Shown here: in pieces, positions 1 to 9,741 of the stretch | Numbering within the stretch: the stretch's first letter is position 1 | Layout of the letters: every line of letters begins with the position of its first letter | From: Rhizobium leguminosarum bv. viciae USDA 2370 | GTDB taxonomy: Bacteria; Pseudomonadota; Alphaproteobacteria; Rhizobiales; Rhizobiaceae | Direction: 5' to 3' | DNA length: 52,630 bases | NCBI RefSeq assembly: GCF_002008365.1 | Contig: NZ_MRDL01000043.1 | Coordinates: 1-52,630 of the forward strand | Translations under genes and position numbers: made by a program | The notes under the pieces: generated by a model | Seen by the model: only the letters and a program-made list of their open reading frames with translations | The model's database searches: none | What the model was told of the DNA's origin: nothing

Positions 1-1809
1 GTCGAGGACTCGCTCGCCGAAAACGTCCAGCGCGTCAGTCTGCACCCGCTCGATCAGTTCCGTGCTTTCCAGACCTTGCGGGAGCAGGGGCTTGGCGAGG
101 AGGAGATCGCCGCGCGCTTCTTCGTTTCGGTCGCGACCGTCAGGCAGCGGCTTCGTCTGGCTTCCGTCTCGCCGCGGCTTCTCGACCTCTATGCCGAGGA
201 CGAGATGACGCTGGAGCAGATCATGGCCTTCTCGATCACCAACGACCACGTCCGCCAGGAGCAGGTCTGGGACACGGTCTCCCGTTCGCATAGTCGTGAG
301 CCCTATTACATCCGCCGGCTGCTGACCGAAACCGCGATCCGCGCCAGCGACCGCCGCGCCGTCTATGTCGGTATCGAAGCCTACGAGGCCGCAGGCGGTG
401 TGACCATGCGCGATCTGTTCGACCAGGATCAGGGTGGCTGGCTGCAGGATCCGGCGCTGCTCGAGCAGCTCGTGATGGAAAAGCTCAAGACTGACGCCGA
501 GGCGATCCAGGTGAGCGAAGGCTGGAAATGGGTCGAAGCGGCCTTCGATTTCCCCTACGGCCACACGTCCGGCCTGCGCCGCTTCTACGGCGAGCAGGCC
601 GAAATGACTGAAGATGAGCTGGCACGCTATGACGCCACCCGCGCCAAATACGACAAGCTCGACGCAGAGTATTCGGAGGCAAGCGAGTACTCGGAAGCGA
701 CCGAACGGAAGCTGGAAGAGCTCGGCAGCGAACTCGACCGGCTCAACGACCGTCCGTACGTGTTCGAGCCACAGGAGGTCGCCCGAGGCGGTGTCTTCGT
801 GTCGCTCGGCGCCAGCGGCGAGCTCAAGATCGAGCGAGGCTTCGTGCGGCCGGAGGATGAACCGAAGGCCGAGATCGATCCGACCTCTGATGTTGGCAAC
901 GGTCGTGCGGATCATGGCGGTGATCTACCAGTATCCGGCGGCGCCGGCGGTGAAGGCACCGAACCGGACGACGAGGACGAAACGATCAAGCCGCTTCCCG
1001 ACCGCCTCGTTCTCGATCTCACGGCAGCCCGGACGATTGCTTTGCGCAACGCACTGGCGAACAACCCGGTCATCGCCTTTGTCGCCGTCCTGCATGCCTT
1101 TGTTCTAAAGACCTTCTACGTCTACGGTTCGGATTCATGCCTGGAGGTGACGCTGCAGAGCGCCCGCTTCAGCCAGACGCCCGGTCTCGGCGAAACGGTC
1201 TGGGCGAAGGAGATCGATCAAAGGCAGGAAGGCTGGGGGCAGGATTTGCCCAAGGATCCGAACGATCTCTGGGATTTCCTGATCAAGCTCGACGAGGTCA
1301 GCCGGCAGGCCCTGTTTGCGCATTGCGCCTCGCTTTCGGTCAACGCGGTGATCGAACCCTGGAACAAGCGGACGCGCGCCATCGCCCATGCCGATCAGCT
1401 GACCCGCTCGATCGGCTTCGACATGGTGGAAGCCGGTTGGACGCCGACCACCGACAACTATCTCGGCCGCGTCACGAAGGCGCACATCCTGCAGGCGGTT
1501 CGTGAGGCAAAGGGGAACCAGGCAGCGGAGCTGATCGGCCATCTAAACAAAGTCGACATGGCCCGCGAGGCCGAGCGGCTGATGACAGGCTGCGGCTGGT
1601 TGCCGGAACCGCTTCGCATGACGGTCGAGGAAGCCACCATCGAAAGCGATGGTGTCGAAGATGACGCGGCCGGGTCCGATGAGGGCGAGACTGTGTCCGA
1701 AGCCTCGGGCCTGCCGGCCTTCCTGCTCGATGAGCCAGGAACATCGAGCGATGACGCCAGCGATACGGAGAGTGGAATCGACGGCGAGCATCTCGCTGCC
1801 GCCGAATAG
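1..1809 (+). CDS. ParB/KorB-like partition protein, 5' end missing
   Basis: The reading frame is open from the first base, so the N-terminus lies outside the window; the TTG at 76 is only an internal codon. The first visible residues include ENVQR, the usual box 2 motif of ParB/RepB-type nuclease-like domains. A helix-turn-helix segment follows (GLGEEEIAARFFVSVATVRQ). The C-terminal half is long, acidic and low in complexity (around codons 200-320 and 525-600), longer than in chromosomal ParB. Such ParB-like proteins head the conserved accessory block of many rhizobial plasmids, where they are not part of a parA-parB pair; no parA is next to it here. A role in DNA binding or regulation is inferred from the family. 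A terminator-like hairpin follows the stop codon. Confidence 0.85.
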   Translation, partial: VEDSLAENVQRVSLHPLDQFRAFQTLREQGLGEEEIAARFFVSVATVRQRLRLASVSPRLLDLYAEDEMTLEQIMAFSITNDHVRQEQVWDTVSRSHSREPYYIRRLLTETAIRASDRRAVYVGIEAYEAAGGVTMRDLFDQDQGGWLQDPALLEQLVMEKLKTDAEAIQVSEGWKWVEAAFDFPYGHTSGLRRFYGEQAEMTEDELARYDATRAKYDKLDAEYSEASEYSEATERKLEELGSELDRLNDRPYVFEPQEVARGGVFVSLGASGELKIERGFVRPEDEPKAEIDPTSDVGNGRADHGGDLPVSGGAGGEGTEPDDEDETIKPLPDRLVLDLTAARTIALRNALANNPVIAFVAVLHAFVLKTFYVYGSDSCLEVTLQSARFSQTPGLGETVWAKEIDQRQEGWGQDLPKDPNDLWDFLIKLDEVSRQALFAHCASLSVNAVIEPWNKRTRAIAHADQLTRSIGFDMVEAGWTPTTDNYLGRVTKAHILQAVREAKGNQAAELIGHLNKVDMAREAERLMTGCGWLPEPLRMTVEEATIESDGVEDDAAGSDEGETVSEASGLPAFLLDEPGTSSDDASDTESGIDGEHLAAAE

Positions 1810-1829
1810 TTCACGAGCATCATCAGCCT

Positions 1830-1860
1830 GACCCGATCGCCGTTGCGGTCGGGTCCTTTT
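1830..1860 (+). terminator. Rho-independent terminator after the ParB-like gene
   Basis: An 11-base-pair stem (1830-1840 with 1845-1855, one T-G pair) with loop CGTT is followed by CTTTT. It lies 20 bases after the stop codon of the ParB-like gene. Confidence 0.7.
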
Positions 1861-1908
1861 CCCAACAGCCCGGCCATCGCGCCGGGCTTTTCCGTTCAGG
1901 AGGCACCT

Positions 1909-2565
1909 ATGCCCGACTTCACCATCGAGACCACCTATCACCTGCCGGTCTTCCGGCGTCGCACCTATGAAGCTGGCACGCTGGACGAGGCGTGCTGAGC
2001 TGCCATCGAAGATGACAGTTGGGATATCGCCGAGAAGGACTTCGATTCCTCGGGCGCAATTCATATCACCGGCATCTGGGACGGTGCACATGCGGCCTAT
2101 GCGGGGCCGCCGCTCCAAATCCCTCCGCAGTTCGACGAACCTGTCCAGCGCCGGGCGCGTCATTTCGAGATCCTGCTCGGACTGCTGAAGATCCTGTTCG
2201 ATGACGTCCGCGCGGCCCGGCCACCGTCGCTCGATTGGCTCGACCGATCTGTCTGGGCGATTGCCCGAGGAGAAGCCATTCTCGCCGGAGACCCGGATCC
2301 TGAAGGGCCGGTCGGCCCACCAAAGCCTTCCCACGTCCTGGTCAGACTTCAGGAGGATCGTGTGCGCGCCGCAATCACCGCGGTGCTCGACATAGACCCG
2401 AACTTTAAGGGTTTAACACCCGAGGCCGTGACCGACGACGAGGTCCACGTCGCGTGCCTGTCTATTGCCACCACGATGGACTTTTCCGACGTGGTCGGAA
2501 ACGCCGAATTCCAGGCGGCGCTCTTGGCAATCCGGTCGGCGCACCGCCGGCTGGCTTCCGATTGA
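1909..2565 (+). pseudogene. Plasmid hypothetical protein gene broken by an in-frame TGA
   Basis: From the ATG at 1909, which has GGAGG upstream, the frame reads MPDFTIETTYHLPVFRRR and stops at a single TGA at 1996-1998. The same frame then stays open for 188 more codons to the TGA at 2563-2565, with residues such as DDSWDIAEKDFDSSGAIHI, RHFEILLGLLKILFDDVRAA and ATTMDFSDVVG. A one-base change CGA to TGA would explain the break, giving a protein of about 218 residues. I recognise this as a conserved rhizobial plasmid protein of unknown function that usually sits between the ParB-like and DUF932 genes. The downstream part could restart internally, but I see no good ribosome binding site for it. 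A sequencing error is the other explanation. Confidence 0.7.
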
Positions 2566-2636
2566 CCCTCTTCCCAACATCCTTCCCAACCTCGCCCGGC
2601 TATCGCGCCGGATTTCCGCTTTTAAGGAGACAGCTT

Positions 2637-3827
2637 ATGACCACTCTCACCTCCAACAACCCGTCCGACCGTTCCGGCTTCAAGGTCGATATTTCCCGCG
2701 GCGAACGCATCGGCCGCGTCTCGTCCGAATGGTTCTCACGTCCCGACGATGAACGGTTCCTGTCGCTGACCGAACTCTACGATACCGTTCGATCCCGAGC
2801 CGAGCGCGCCCATGCCCGAACGATCGAGAGCGCTGCGATCCGTGTCGAAGCAACGCGCGACAATGCCGGGCGGCTTGAGCTTCTCGTTCCAGGTCAGTGC
2901 CAAGCGATCGCACCGACCCACTGGAGCTACGGCCAGCTTTGCAGCCTCGTTGGCGCTCCCGCCACCTATATGCGGCAACTGCCGGCGCCGCTTGCGGCGA
3001 TCAACCTGCAGCATGGCCTGCTCAACCATCGTGCCGAGCTCGTCAAGACGCTTGAGATGGATGACGGCCGGCTGGAACTGCGGGCGGTGACCGGACCGGA
3101 ATACGGTCGGATCTGGGATCATGAACTGGTCTCGTCGGTCATGAAGATCGCCGGCAACGGGACCGGCGACACGATGTGGAAAGTCCCAGGTGTTCTCGAC
3201 TGGGCGACGATGACCCACAATCCCTTCGTCGACATCACCAACGACACGACCACCCTTTATGCCAGTGATCGCGACGTCTTCCTGTTCCTGGTCGACGACA
3301 CCCATCCGATCGAAGCCGGACGCCTGCCGAGCGGTGAGCCCGACCTCTATTTCCGCGGCTTCTACGCCTGGAATTCGGAGGTTGGTTCGAAGACGCTCGG
3401 CATCGCCTCCTTTTATCTGCGAGCGGTCTGCGCCAATCGCAATCTCTGGGGCACCGAGAATTTCGATGAGATTACCATCCGCCATTCGAAGTTCGCCGCC
3501 CAGCGCTTCGCGCATGAGGCAGCACCCGCGCTAACCAGCTTCGCCAATTCCTCGCCGGCACCATTCATCGCCGGCATCAGGGCGGCGCGGGAGCGGGTCG
3601 TCGCCCGCAAGGACGACGATCGCGAGACCTTCCTGCGTCGGCGGGGCTTCTCGAAGGGCGAGACCGGCAAAGTCATCGAGATGGTGCTGTCGGAGGAGGG
3701 GCGGCCGCCGGAGTCGGTCTTCGACTTCGTGCAGGGCATCACCGCGCTGGCGCGCACCAAGACCAATCAGGACACGCGTCTGGAACTCGAAGGCAAAGCG
3801 AAGAAGCTGCTGGAGAGTGCCTCCTGA
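2637..3827 (+). CDS. DUF932 domain protein
   Basis: 396 residues. I chose the ATG at 2637 because AAGGAGA lies just upstream; the open frame extends to 2454 but that extension overlaps the preceding gene in another frame. The sequence fits the DUF932 (phage/plasmid-like TIGR03299) family: a central region with DITNDTTTLYASDRDVFLFLVDD, then FRGFYAWNSEVGSKTLGIASFYLRAVCANRNLWG, and a basic helical C-terminus. The function of the family is not firmly known; members sit in the leading or maintenance regions of plasmids and in phages. It lies between the broken gene and DUF6117, in the order usual for rhizobial plasmids, which suggests shared expression. It is full length. Confidence 0.88.
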   Translation: MTTLTSNNPSDRSGFKVDISRGERIGRVSSEWFSRPDDERFLSLTELYDTVRSRAERAHARTIESAAIRVEATRDNAGRLELLVPGQCQAIAPTHWSYGQLCSLVGAPATYMRQLPAPLAAINLQHGLLNHRAELVKTLEMDDGRLELRAVTGPEYGRIWDHELVSSVMKIAGNGTGDTMWKVPGVLDWATMTHNPFVDITNDTTTLYASDRDVFLFLVDDTHPIEAGRLPSGEPDLYFRGFYAWNSEVGSKTLGIASFYLRAVCANRNLWGTENFDEITIRHSKFAAQRFAHEAAPALTSFANSSPAPFIAGIRAARERVVARKDDDRETFLRRRGFSKGETGKVIEMVLSEEGRPPESVFDFVQGITALARTKTNQDTRLELEGKAKKLLESAS

Positions 3828-3917
3828 CGCGCCTCGAGACAGATCAAACTAGCCTCAACATCAACATCACCATCAGCCCGGCCCCGTGCCGGGCATTTCC
3901 GTTCATGGAGCACTGCA

Positions 3918-4172
3918 ATGGCTATACCCGATTTCGCTCGCTTGAATTTCGATACGCTGCTGCGCGCCGCGTCCGATGGCAATCTCGCTCTCATGGAATG
4001 CCTCGATGCCGCTACACGCCAGCCGCGTTACGTGGTCTGCGCCGTCAGCCGCAGTAACGGCGAATACGCCTTCACGCCGTTTGGCCATCTTGCCGAAGGC
4101 AATCCTTACGATGCCTATCTGCCGCCCGATCCCGATGATCCGACTGGCTTCATCGCGAGCCCGGCGACCTAA
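3918..4172 (+). CDS. DUF6117 small protein
   Basis: 84 residues, starting at an ATG with GGAG nine bases upstream. The sequence MAIPDFARLNFDTLLRAA followed by GNLALMECLDAATRQPRYVVCAV and FTPFGHLAEGNPYDAYLPP matches the small DUF6117 family that accompanies DUF932 and strawberry-notch genes on rhizobial and sphingomonad plasmids. Function is unknown. There is no signal peptide or membrane segment; it should be a soluble globular protein. A hairpin at 3876-3894 precedes its ribosome binding site, and a GCCGGC inverted repeat (4184-4202) follows its stop. Confidence 0.85.
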   Translation: MAIPDFARLNFDTLLRAASDGNLALMECLDAATRQPRYVVCAVSRSNGEYAFTPFGHLAEGNPYDAYLPPDPDDPTGFIASPAT

Positions 4173-4299
4173 TCCTGTCAATAGCCGGCGGTTTAAGCCG
4201 GCGATCCCCGATCCTGCCCTGGCTGCCCGATTTCGATCCTCCGACCTTCGGCAGGACGCCGGGCTCCGCTGTTCTTTCCTCACTCTGGAGCATCCTTCG

Positions 4300-7200
4300 A
4301 TGAATATCATCTCGCATTCTCAGACCGTTTCCACTTCGACACGACCTCATTCCCAGAACCGCGCTGGAGCACTGATGGATGCTGGCAGTCAGATCACGCC
4401 GCTTCTGGAGCAAGGTAAAGTCCTCACCACAGCTGACCTGCGGCAAATTATTACCGAGGTTTTCGGCGGCAGCGACGCCGAGGGCGTCTGGATCTGGAAG
4501 GAGGCCTATGAGGCGACCGAGATCGCCCAGGTGCTGTTCCTGCACAAATTCCGCGCGATCGTATCCGGAACCCGGTCGCCCGAAGCGACGCTAGCGATGC
4601 TGACGAAAGTGGCAAGCCTCGTGCCGACCCATACACGCCGATCCGAGGAGAGCCAGGCACTTCAGCAATTCTCGACCCCGATCCCGCTTGCCTATGTCGC
4701 ATCTCGTGCTGCCGGCATCATAGCCGCTGACGTGGTGCTCGAACCGTCGGCTGGTACCGGCCTCATGGCGATTTTTGCAGAACTCGCGGGTGCACACCTG
4801 ACGCTCAACGAATATGCGACTGTCCGGTGCTCGCTGCTGGAGCGGCTCTTTCCCGGTGTTTCGATCTCTCAACACGACGCCGCGTATATCGACGATTACC
4901 TCGACCGGTCCATTCGGCCGACCGTGGTGGTGATGAATCCGCCATTCTCCGCCGGCGTTCATGTCGAAGGTCGCGTGGCTGATGCCGCCTGGCGGCATCT
5001 GGCCTCCGCGTTCGCGCGGCTTGCTCCCGGTGGGCGGTTGGTCGCCATCACCGGCGCGAGCCTCTCTCCTGACAATCCCGCATGGCGCGACGCCTTTTTC
5101 CGACTGCAGGTGCCGGGCACCGTTCTGTTCAGCGCGGCGATTGGGGGCAGCATCTACGCCCGTCATGGAACGACGATGGAAACGCGCCTGATCGTGATCG
5201 ACAAGATCCCGGCCGACGATCCGTCGAAGCTCGTAACGTCAAGCGGTACAGCGCACGATCTCGAAACACTGCTCACCTGGATCACCGGCCTTCCGCCCCG
5301 CGCGCCCGCGGCGGCGTCGAACTCCATCGGTGCGCTCTCCAACGGTAGCCTGCGCGCGGACACGATGCGTCCAGCAGCGGTTGCCGCCCCGGCGTATCGC
5401 CCCGCGGTCGGAGGACAGGCGCAGCCTGCAGCAACGGTCCGTCCGATACCCGTCGATGAGGAGATCATCGAACTCTCCTACGAACTGCGGGACGCTCGGC
5501 CGAAGGATGAGGCAAACGCTGCTGACGGTATCTACGAGACCTACCGGCTGCAGTCGATCCACGTTCCCGACGCAAAACCTCATCCTGACACGCTGGTCGA
5601 ATCGGTTGCGATGGCCTCGGTCGCACCGCCGAAGCCGAGCTATCGCCCGCACCTGCCGAAGCGCATCGTCACCAACGGTGATCTCTCCGACGCCCAGCTC
5701 GAAAGCGTCATCTATGCCGGCGAAGCCCATTCCCGTTACCTCGCTGGCCATTGGAGCGCCGATGCCTCCTTCGACAATCTCAAGGCTGTGGCGCCCGACG
5801 CGGAGGATGCCGTTCGCTTTCGCCGGGGATGGTTTCTCGGCGATGGAACCGGGGCCGGGAAGGGCCGCCAGGCTGCCGGCATCATTCTCGACAACTGGCT
5901 CAAGGGCCGCCGTCGCCACGTCTGGATTTCCAAGTCCGACAAGCTGATCGAGGACGCGCAGCGTGACTGGAGTGCGTTGGGCCAAGAAAAGCTGCTGGTC
6001 ACACCTCTGTCTCGCTTCCGGCAGAGCAAGGCGATCAAGCTGGAGGAGGGCGTCCTCTTCACGACCTTTGCGACGTTGCGCAGCGATGAGCGCGAGGGCA
6101 AGCGATCGCGGGTTCAGCAGATCGTCGACTGGCTCGGAAGTGATTTTGACGGCGTCATCGTCTTCGACGAAGGCCACGCCATGGCTAACGCTGCCGGCGG
6201 CAAGACTGAGCGCGGCGACAAAGCGGCATCGCAGCAGGGCAGGGCGGGGCTTCGCCTGCAACGTGCCCTTCCGGACGCCCGCGTCGTCTACGTCTCGGCG
6301 ACCGGCGCATCGGAAGTCGAATCCCTTGCCTATGCCGAGCGCCTCGGTCTCTGGGGCAGCAGCGACTTTCCCTTCCCGACCCGCTCCGAGTTCATCGCGG
6401 CTATCGAGGATGGCGGTGTTGCGGCGATGGAGGTGCTGGCCCGCGACCTCAAGGCGATGGGCCTCTACGCCTCCCGTTCGCTCTCCTTCGAAGGCGTGGA
6501 ATACGAGATCCTCGAGCACGAGCTGACCGAGGAACAGGTTCGCATCTACGACTCCTATGCCGGGGCGTTCCAGGTCATTCACAATCACCTGGACGCGGCA
6601 ATGGAGGCATCCGGTATAACCGGCAAATCCGGGACGTTGAACAGACAAGCCAAGGCGGCCTCACGTTCGGCCTTCGAAAGCTCGAAGCAGCGCTTCTTCA
6701 ATCATCTTCTGACCTCGATGAAGACGCCGGCTCTTCTCAAAGCGACCGCTGCAGATCTGAAAGAGGGTCACGCTGCCATCGTCCAGCTGGTTTCGACGGG
6801 AGCAGCGCTGACCGAGCGCCGGCTGGCACAGATCCCGACCGAGGAATGGGGCGATCTGCAGGTGGACGTGACGCCGCGGGAATATGTCATCGACTACCTG
6901 ATGCACTCCTTCCCGGTGCAGCTCTTCGAGGAATTCTCCGACGCCGAGGGCAATCTCAGCTCGCGGCCGGTTCACGATGCGGACGGCAACCCTGTCATCT
7001 GCCGGGAGGCCGAACGCCGCCGCGACGAACTGGTCGAAACCTTGGGCAGCCTGCCGGCGATCCCGACCGCTCTCGACCAGATCGTCCAGCACTTCGGAAC
7101 GAGCCAGGTGGCCGAGATCACCGGCCGCTCCCGCCGCATCGTCCGCCGTGAGGATAGCGGCTCCATCGCCCGCTATGCCGTGCAGAACCGGCCGGGCAGC

Positions 7201-8691
7201 GCCAACCTAGATGAGGCCCGCGCCTTCATGGATGACGAGAAAGGCATTCTCGTCTTCAGCGACGCCGGCGGGACCGGCAGATCCTATCACGCGGATCTCG
7301 CCGCCAAAAATCAGCGCCTGCGTCTTCACAACCTTCTGGAAGCAGGCTGGCGCGCCGACGTGGCGATCCAGGGCCTCGGGCGCAGTCATCGCACCAATCA
7401 GAAGCAGCCGCCCCGGTTCCGGATGATCGCCACCAACGTCAAGGCCGAACGGCGCTTCCTCTCGACCATCGCCCGGCGTCTCGACACGCTCGGCGCCATC
7501 ACCCGCGGCCAGCGCCAGACCGGCGGACAGGGGATGTTCCGCAGCGAAGACAATCTCGAATCCCAATATGCCCGCGACGCGCTGCGGCAATTCTACGGAC
7601 TGCTGCATGCCGGCAGGATCGAAGGCTGCTCGCTGGAAACGTTCGAAAGCATCACCGGCCTGTCGCTCACCTCGGAGGAGGGCGGATTGAAGGATGAGCT
7701 GCCACCCATCCAGACCTTCCTCAATCGCATGCTGGCGCTGACCATCGCTATGCAGAACCTGCTGTTCGAGGCCTTCGAGCAGCTGCTGGCCGCCCGCATC
7801 GAGGGGGCTATTGCCGCCGGCATCTATGACAAGGGCCTGGAGACGATCACCGCAGACAGCATGACGGTCACCGACCGCCGGCTGATCTACACGCATCCGG
7901 TCACCGGCGCGCGGTCGCATCTCTTGACCATCGAGCGCAGGGATCGCAATGCGCCGATGCAGCTCGAGGACGTTCAGACGCTTGTGAGCCAGGATCCGCG
8001 CGCGAAGCTGATGATCAACGGCAAGTCGGGCCGGGCAGCCGTGATGGTCCCGACCCGCTCCATCATGCTGGAAGACGGCTCCATTCAGCCGCGCGTCTCG
8101 CTGATCCGGCCGACGGATGAGCTCCGCTTCGAAGTCCGGCAGCTCGAAGAGACCAGCTGGCAGGAAATAGACGAGCAGGCTTTCGCAAATGCCTGGGATG
8201 CCGAGGTTGCCGCCGTGCCCGAATTCTCGACGTCCACGGTGCACATCGTCAGCGGATTGCTGCTGCCGATCTGGAAACTGCTGCCACAGGATTTCTGCCG
8301 GGTGCGGCGTCTGCAGACCGATGACGGCGAGCGGATCGTCGGCCGCGTCATTGCGCCGGATCGGCTCGCCGGCCTTTGCCGCAACTTCGGGATCGATCAG
8401 ACGCAAGTGCTGGCCGGCGACCAAGCCTGGACGGCGCTGGTCGACGGATCCTCGATCGTCGGCCTTGCCGGTGACATGGCCCTCCGCCGCGTGCGGGTGA
8501 TGAACGAGTTCCGCGTCGAATTGACGGGCTTTACCGACGGTATGCGCGACTGGCTGCGGTCGATCGGCCTCTTCTCCGAGATGATCAATTGGAAGCTGCG
8601 CTTCTTCGTGCCGGTGACCGATGAGGGCGCGGAGATCCTGTCGAAGCTGATGCAGCGTCATCGCCTCGTCGATGTCGCGCGCCGGTCGTGA
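4300..8691 (+). CDS. Strawberry-notch-like methylase/helicase fusion
   Basis: 1463 residues from the ATG at 4300; the open frame reaches further up but overlaps DUF6117. The N-terminal part is an N6-adenine methyltransferase-like domain with LEPSAGTG (about residue 148) and NPPF (213-216). An SF2 helicase-like NTPase of the strawberry-notch (SBNO) type follows, with Walker A GDGTGAGKG (514-522), Walker B DEGH (623-626) and the SBNO C-terminal helicase motif GLGRSHRTNQ (about 1025). All these motifs look intact. The fusion is a hallmark of plasmids, integrative elements and some phages; its role is unproven, but DNA modification with unwinding suggests protection or processing of incoming DNA. 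Twelve bases separate it from the Toprim gene, so the two are probably co-transcribed. Confidence 0.93.
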   Translation: MNIISHSQTVSTSTRPHSQNRAGALMDAGSQITPLLEQGKVLTTADLRQIITEVFGGSDAEGVWIWKEAYEATEIAQVLFLHKFRAIVSGTRSPEATLAMLTKVASLVPTHTRRSEESQALQQFSTPIPLAYVASRAAGIIAADVVLEPSAGTGLMAIFAELAGAHLTLNEYATVRCSLLERLFPGVSISQHDAAYIDDYLDRSIRPTVVVMNPPFSAGVHVEGRVADAAWRHLASAFARLAPGGRLVAITGASLSPDNPAWRDAFFRLQVPGTVLFSAAIGGSIYARHGTTMETRLIVIDKIPADDPSKLVTSSGTAHDLETLLTWITGLPPRAPAAASNSIGALSNGSLRADTMRPAAVAAPAYRPAVGGQAQPAATVRPIPVDEEIIELSYELRDARPKDEANAADGIYETYRLQSIHVPDAKPHPDTLVESVAMASVAPPKPSYRPHLPKRIVTNGDLSDAQLESVIYAGEAHSRYLAGHWSADASFDNLKAVAPDAEDAVRFRRGWFLGDGTGAGKGRQAAGIILDNWLKGRRRHVWISKSDKLIEDAQRDWSALGQEKLLVTPLSRFRQSKAIKLEEGVLFTTFATLRSDEREGKRSRVQQIVDWLGSDFDGVIVFDEGHAMANAAGGKTERGDKAASQQGRAGLRLQRALPDARVVYVSATGASEVESLAYAERLGLWGSSDFPFPTRSEFIAAIEDGGVAAMEVLARDLKAMGLYASRSLSFEGVEYEILEHELTEEQVRIYDSYAGAFQVIHNHLDAAMEASGITGKSGTLNRQAKAASRSAFESSKQRFFNHLLTSMKTPALLKATAADLKEGHAAIVQLVSTGAALTERRLAQIPTEEWGDLQVDVTPREYVIDYLMHSFPVQLFEEFSDAEGNLSSRPVHDADGNPVICREAERRRDELVETLGSLPAIPTALDQIVQHFGTSQVAEITGRSRRIVRREDSGSIARYAVQNRPGSANLDEARAFMDDEKGILVFSDAGGTGRSYHADLAAKNQRLRLHNLLEAGWRADVAIQGLGRSHRTNQKQPPRFRMIATNVKAERRFLSTIARRLDTLGAITRGQRQTGGQGMFRSEDNLESQYARDALRQFYGLLHAGRIEGCSLETFESITGLSLTSEEGGLKDELPPIQTFLNRMLALTIAMQNLLFEAFEQLLAARIEGAIAAGIYDKGLETITADSMTVTDRRLIYTHPVTGARSHLLTIERRDRNAPMQLEDVQTLVSQDPRAKLMINGKSGRAAVMVPTRSIMLEDGSIQPRVSLIRPTDELRFEVRQLEETSWQEIDEQAFANAWDAEVAAVPEFSTSTVHIVSGLLLPIWKLLPQDFCRVRRLQTDDGERIVGRVIAPDRLAGLCRNFGIDQTQVLAGDQAWTALVDGSSIVGLAGDMALRRVRVMNEFRVELTGFTDGMRDWLRSIGLFSEMINWKLRFFVPVTDEGAEILSKLMQRHRLVDVARRS

Positions 8692-8703
8692 GGGAGGTCT
8701 GCC

Positions 8704-9741
8704 ATGCTTTCCGCGTCGGATCTGGCGGGCCGTCTCGCGCAAGACGCCGAGGCGGTCTGCCGTCATTACCTCTCCGCCGGCCGCCGCGCCGGCAACTACT
8801 GGCTCGTCGGCGACGTCGCCAACAACAAGGGCCGGTCGCTCTATGTGCATCTGATCGGCCCGCGTGCTGGCCGGTGGACGGATGCGGCGACCGGTCAGTT
8901 TGGTGACCTGCTCGATCTCGTCCGCGAGACCTGTGGCCTCGTCGATTTCCGGGACGTTGCCGAGGAGGCGCGCCAGTTCCTCAGCCTGCCTCGGCCTGAG
9001 CCGGGGTCGTCGCGCAGCACGGACGCCCATAATTCTGCGGCAGTCGAGCGGCCCACGTCTGAGCGGGCCCGGCGTCTGTTTCGGATGACCCTGCCGCTTA
9101 CAGGCACGCCTGCCGACGCCTATCTGCGTGAGCGCGGCATTTTGCGGGCATCGACCCATGCGCCGCTCCGTTTCCATCCGTCCTGCTACCATCGCGATCT
9201 CGTCACCGGCCGGGCGAGCAGCTATCCGGCTCTGATTGCCGCCGTGACCGACGCTGCCGGCGCGATTACCGGAGTGCATCGCAGCTGGCTCGATCCCGAT
9301 GGCGTCGGCAAGGCCAAGGTGGACAATCCCCGCCGCGGACTCGGCAGGCTGCTCGGTAATGGCGTACGTTTCCGCTTTCCCGTCACCGATCCTGTACCAG
9401 TCCTGGCGGCGGGCGAGGGCCTCGAAACCATGCTCTCGCTCTCGCACGTGATGCCCGGCATGCCGATGGTCGCGGCCCTGACGGCCAATCACCTCGCGGC
9501 CTTCAACTTCCCGCCCGGATGCCGGCGCCTCTACATCGCCGCCGACGCGGATGCGGCCGGCCGTCATGGGATCGAGGGATTGAGCCGCAGGGCACAGGAA
9601 CGCGGGATCCTGCCGCTGGTGCTGTCGCCGGAGCTCGGCGACTTCAACGAGGATCTTCGCTGGCTGGGTCCCGACCGGCTGACGGCAAGCCTCAGAGCTC
9701 AACTCATTCCCGAAGACACGATGGCCTTCCTGCCCGCCTGA
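8704..9741 (+). CDS. Toprim domain protein (DUF7146/primase-like)
   Basis: 345 residues. GAGGGAGG before the ATG supports the start. The N-terminal part (1-120) resembles the CHC2/primase-associated region of plasmid Toprim proteins, though I see no complete zinc finger. The Toprim domain is in the C-terminal half: the acidic motif GEGLET with Glu238 and the DxD motif ADADAAG with Asp281 and Asp283 are intact. Family members are predicted to work in DNA priming or nicking and closing. It directly follows the methylase-helicase gene with a 12-base gap, which suggests that the two act on the same DNA, probably at replication or establishment of the plasmid. Confidence 0.88.
   Translation: MLSASDLAGRLAQDAEAVCRHYLSAGRRAGNYWLVGDVANNKGRSLYVHLIGPRAGRWTDAATGQFGDLLDLVRETCGLVDFRDVAEEARQFLSLPRPEPGSSRSTDAHNSAAVERPTSERARRLFRMTLPLTGTPADAYLRERGILRASTHAPLRFHPSCYHRDLVTGRASSYPALIAAVTDAAGAITGVHRSWLDPDGVGKAKVDNPRRGLGRLLGNGVRFRFPVTDPVPVLAAGEGLETMLSLSHVMPGMPMVAALTANHLAAFNFPPGCRRLYIAADADAAGRHGIEGLSRRAQERGILPLVLSPELGDFNEDLRWLGPDRLTASLRAQLIPEDTMAFLPA

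Noticed and set aside
1996..1998. TGA read as selenocysteine
   Set aside because: No selenocysteine insertion hairpin directly follows the codon, and a C-to-T change of an Arg codon explains it more simply.
5239..6648. 469-codon open frame on the minus strand
   Set aside because: Lies wholly inside the methylase-helicase gene in antisense and has no recognisable feature.
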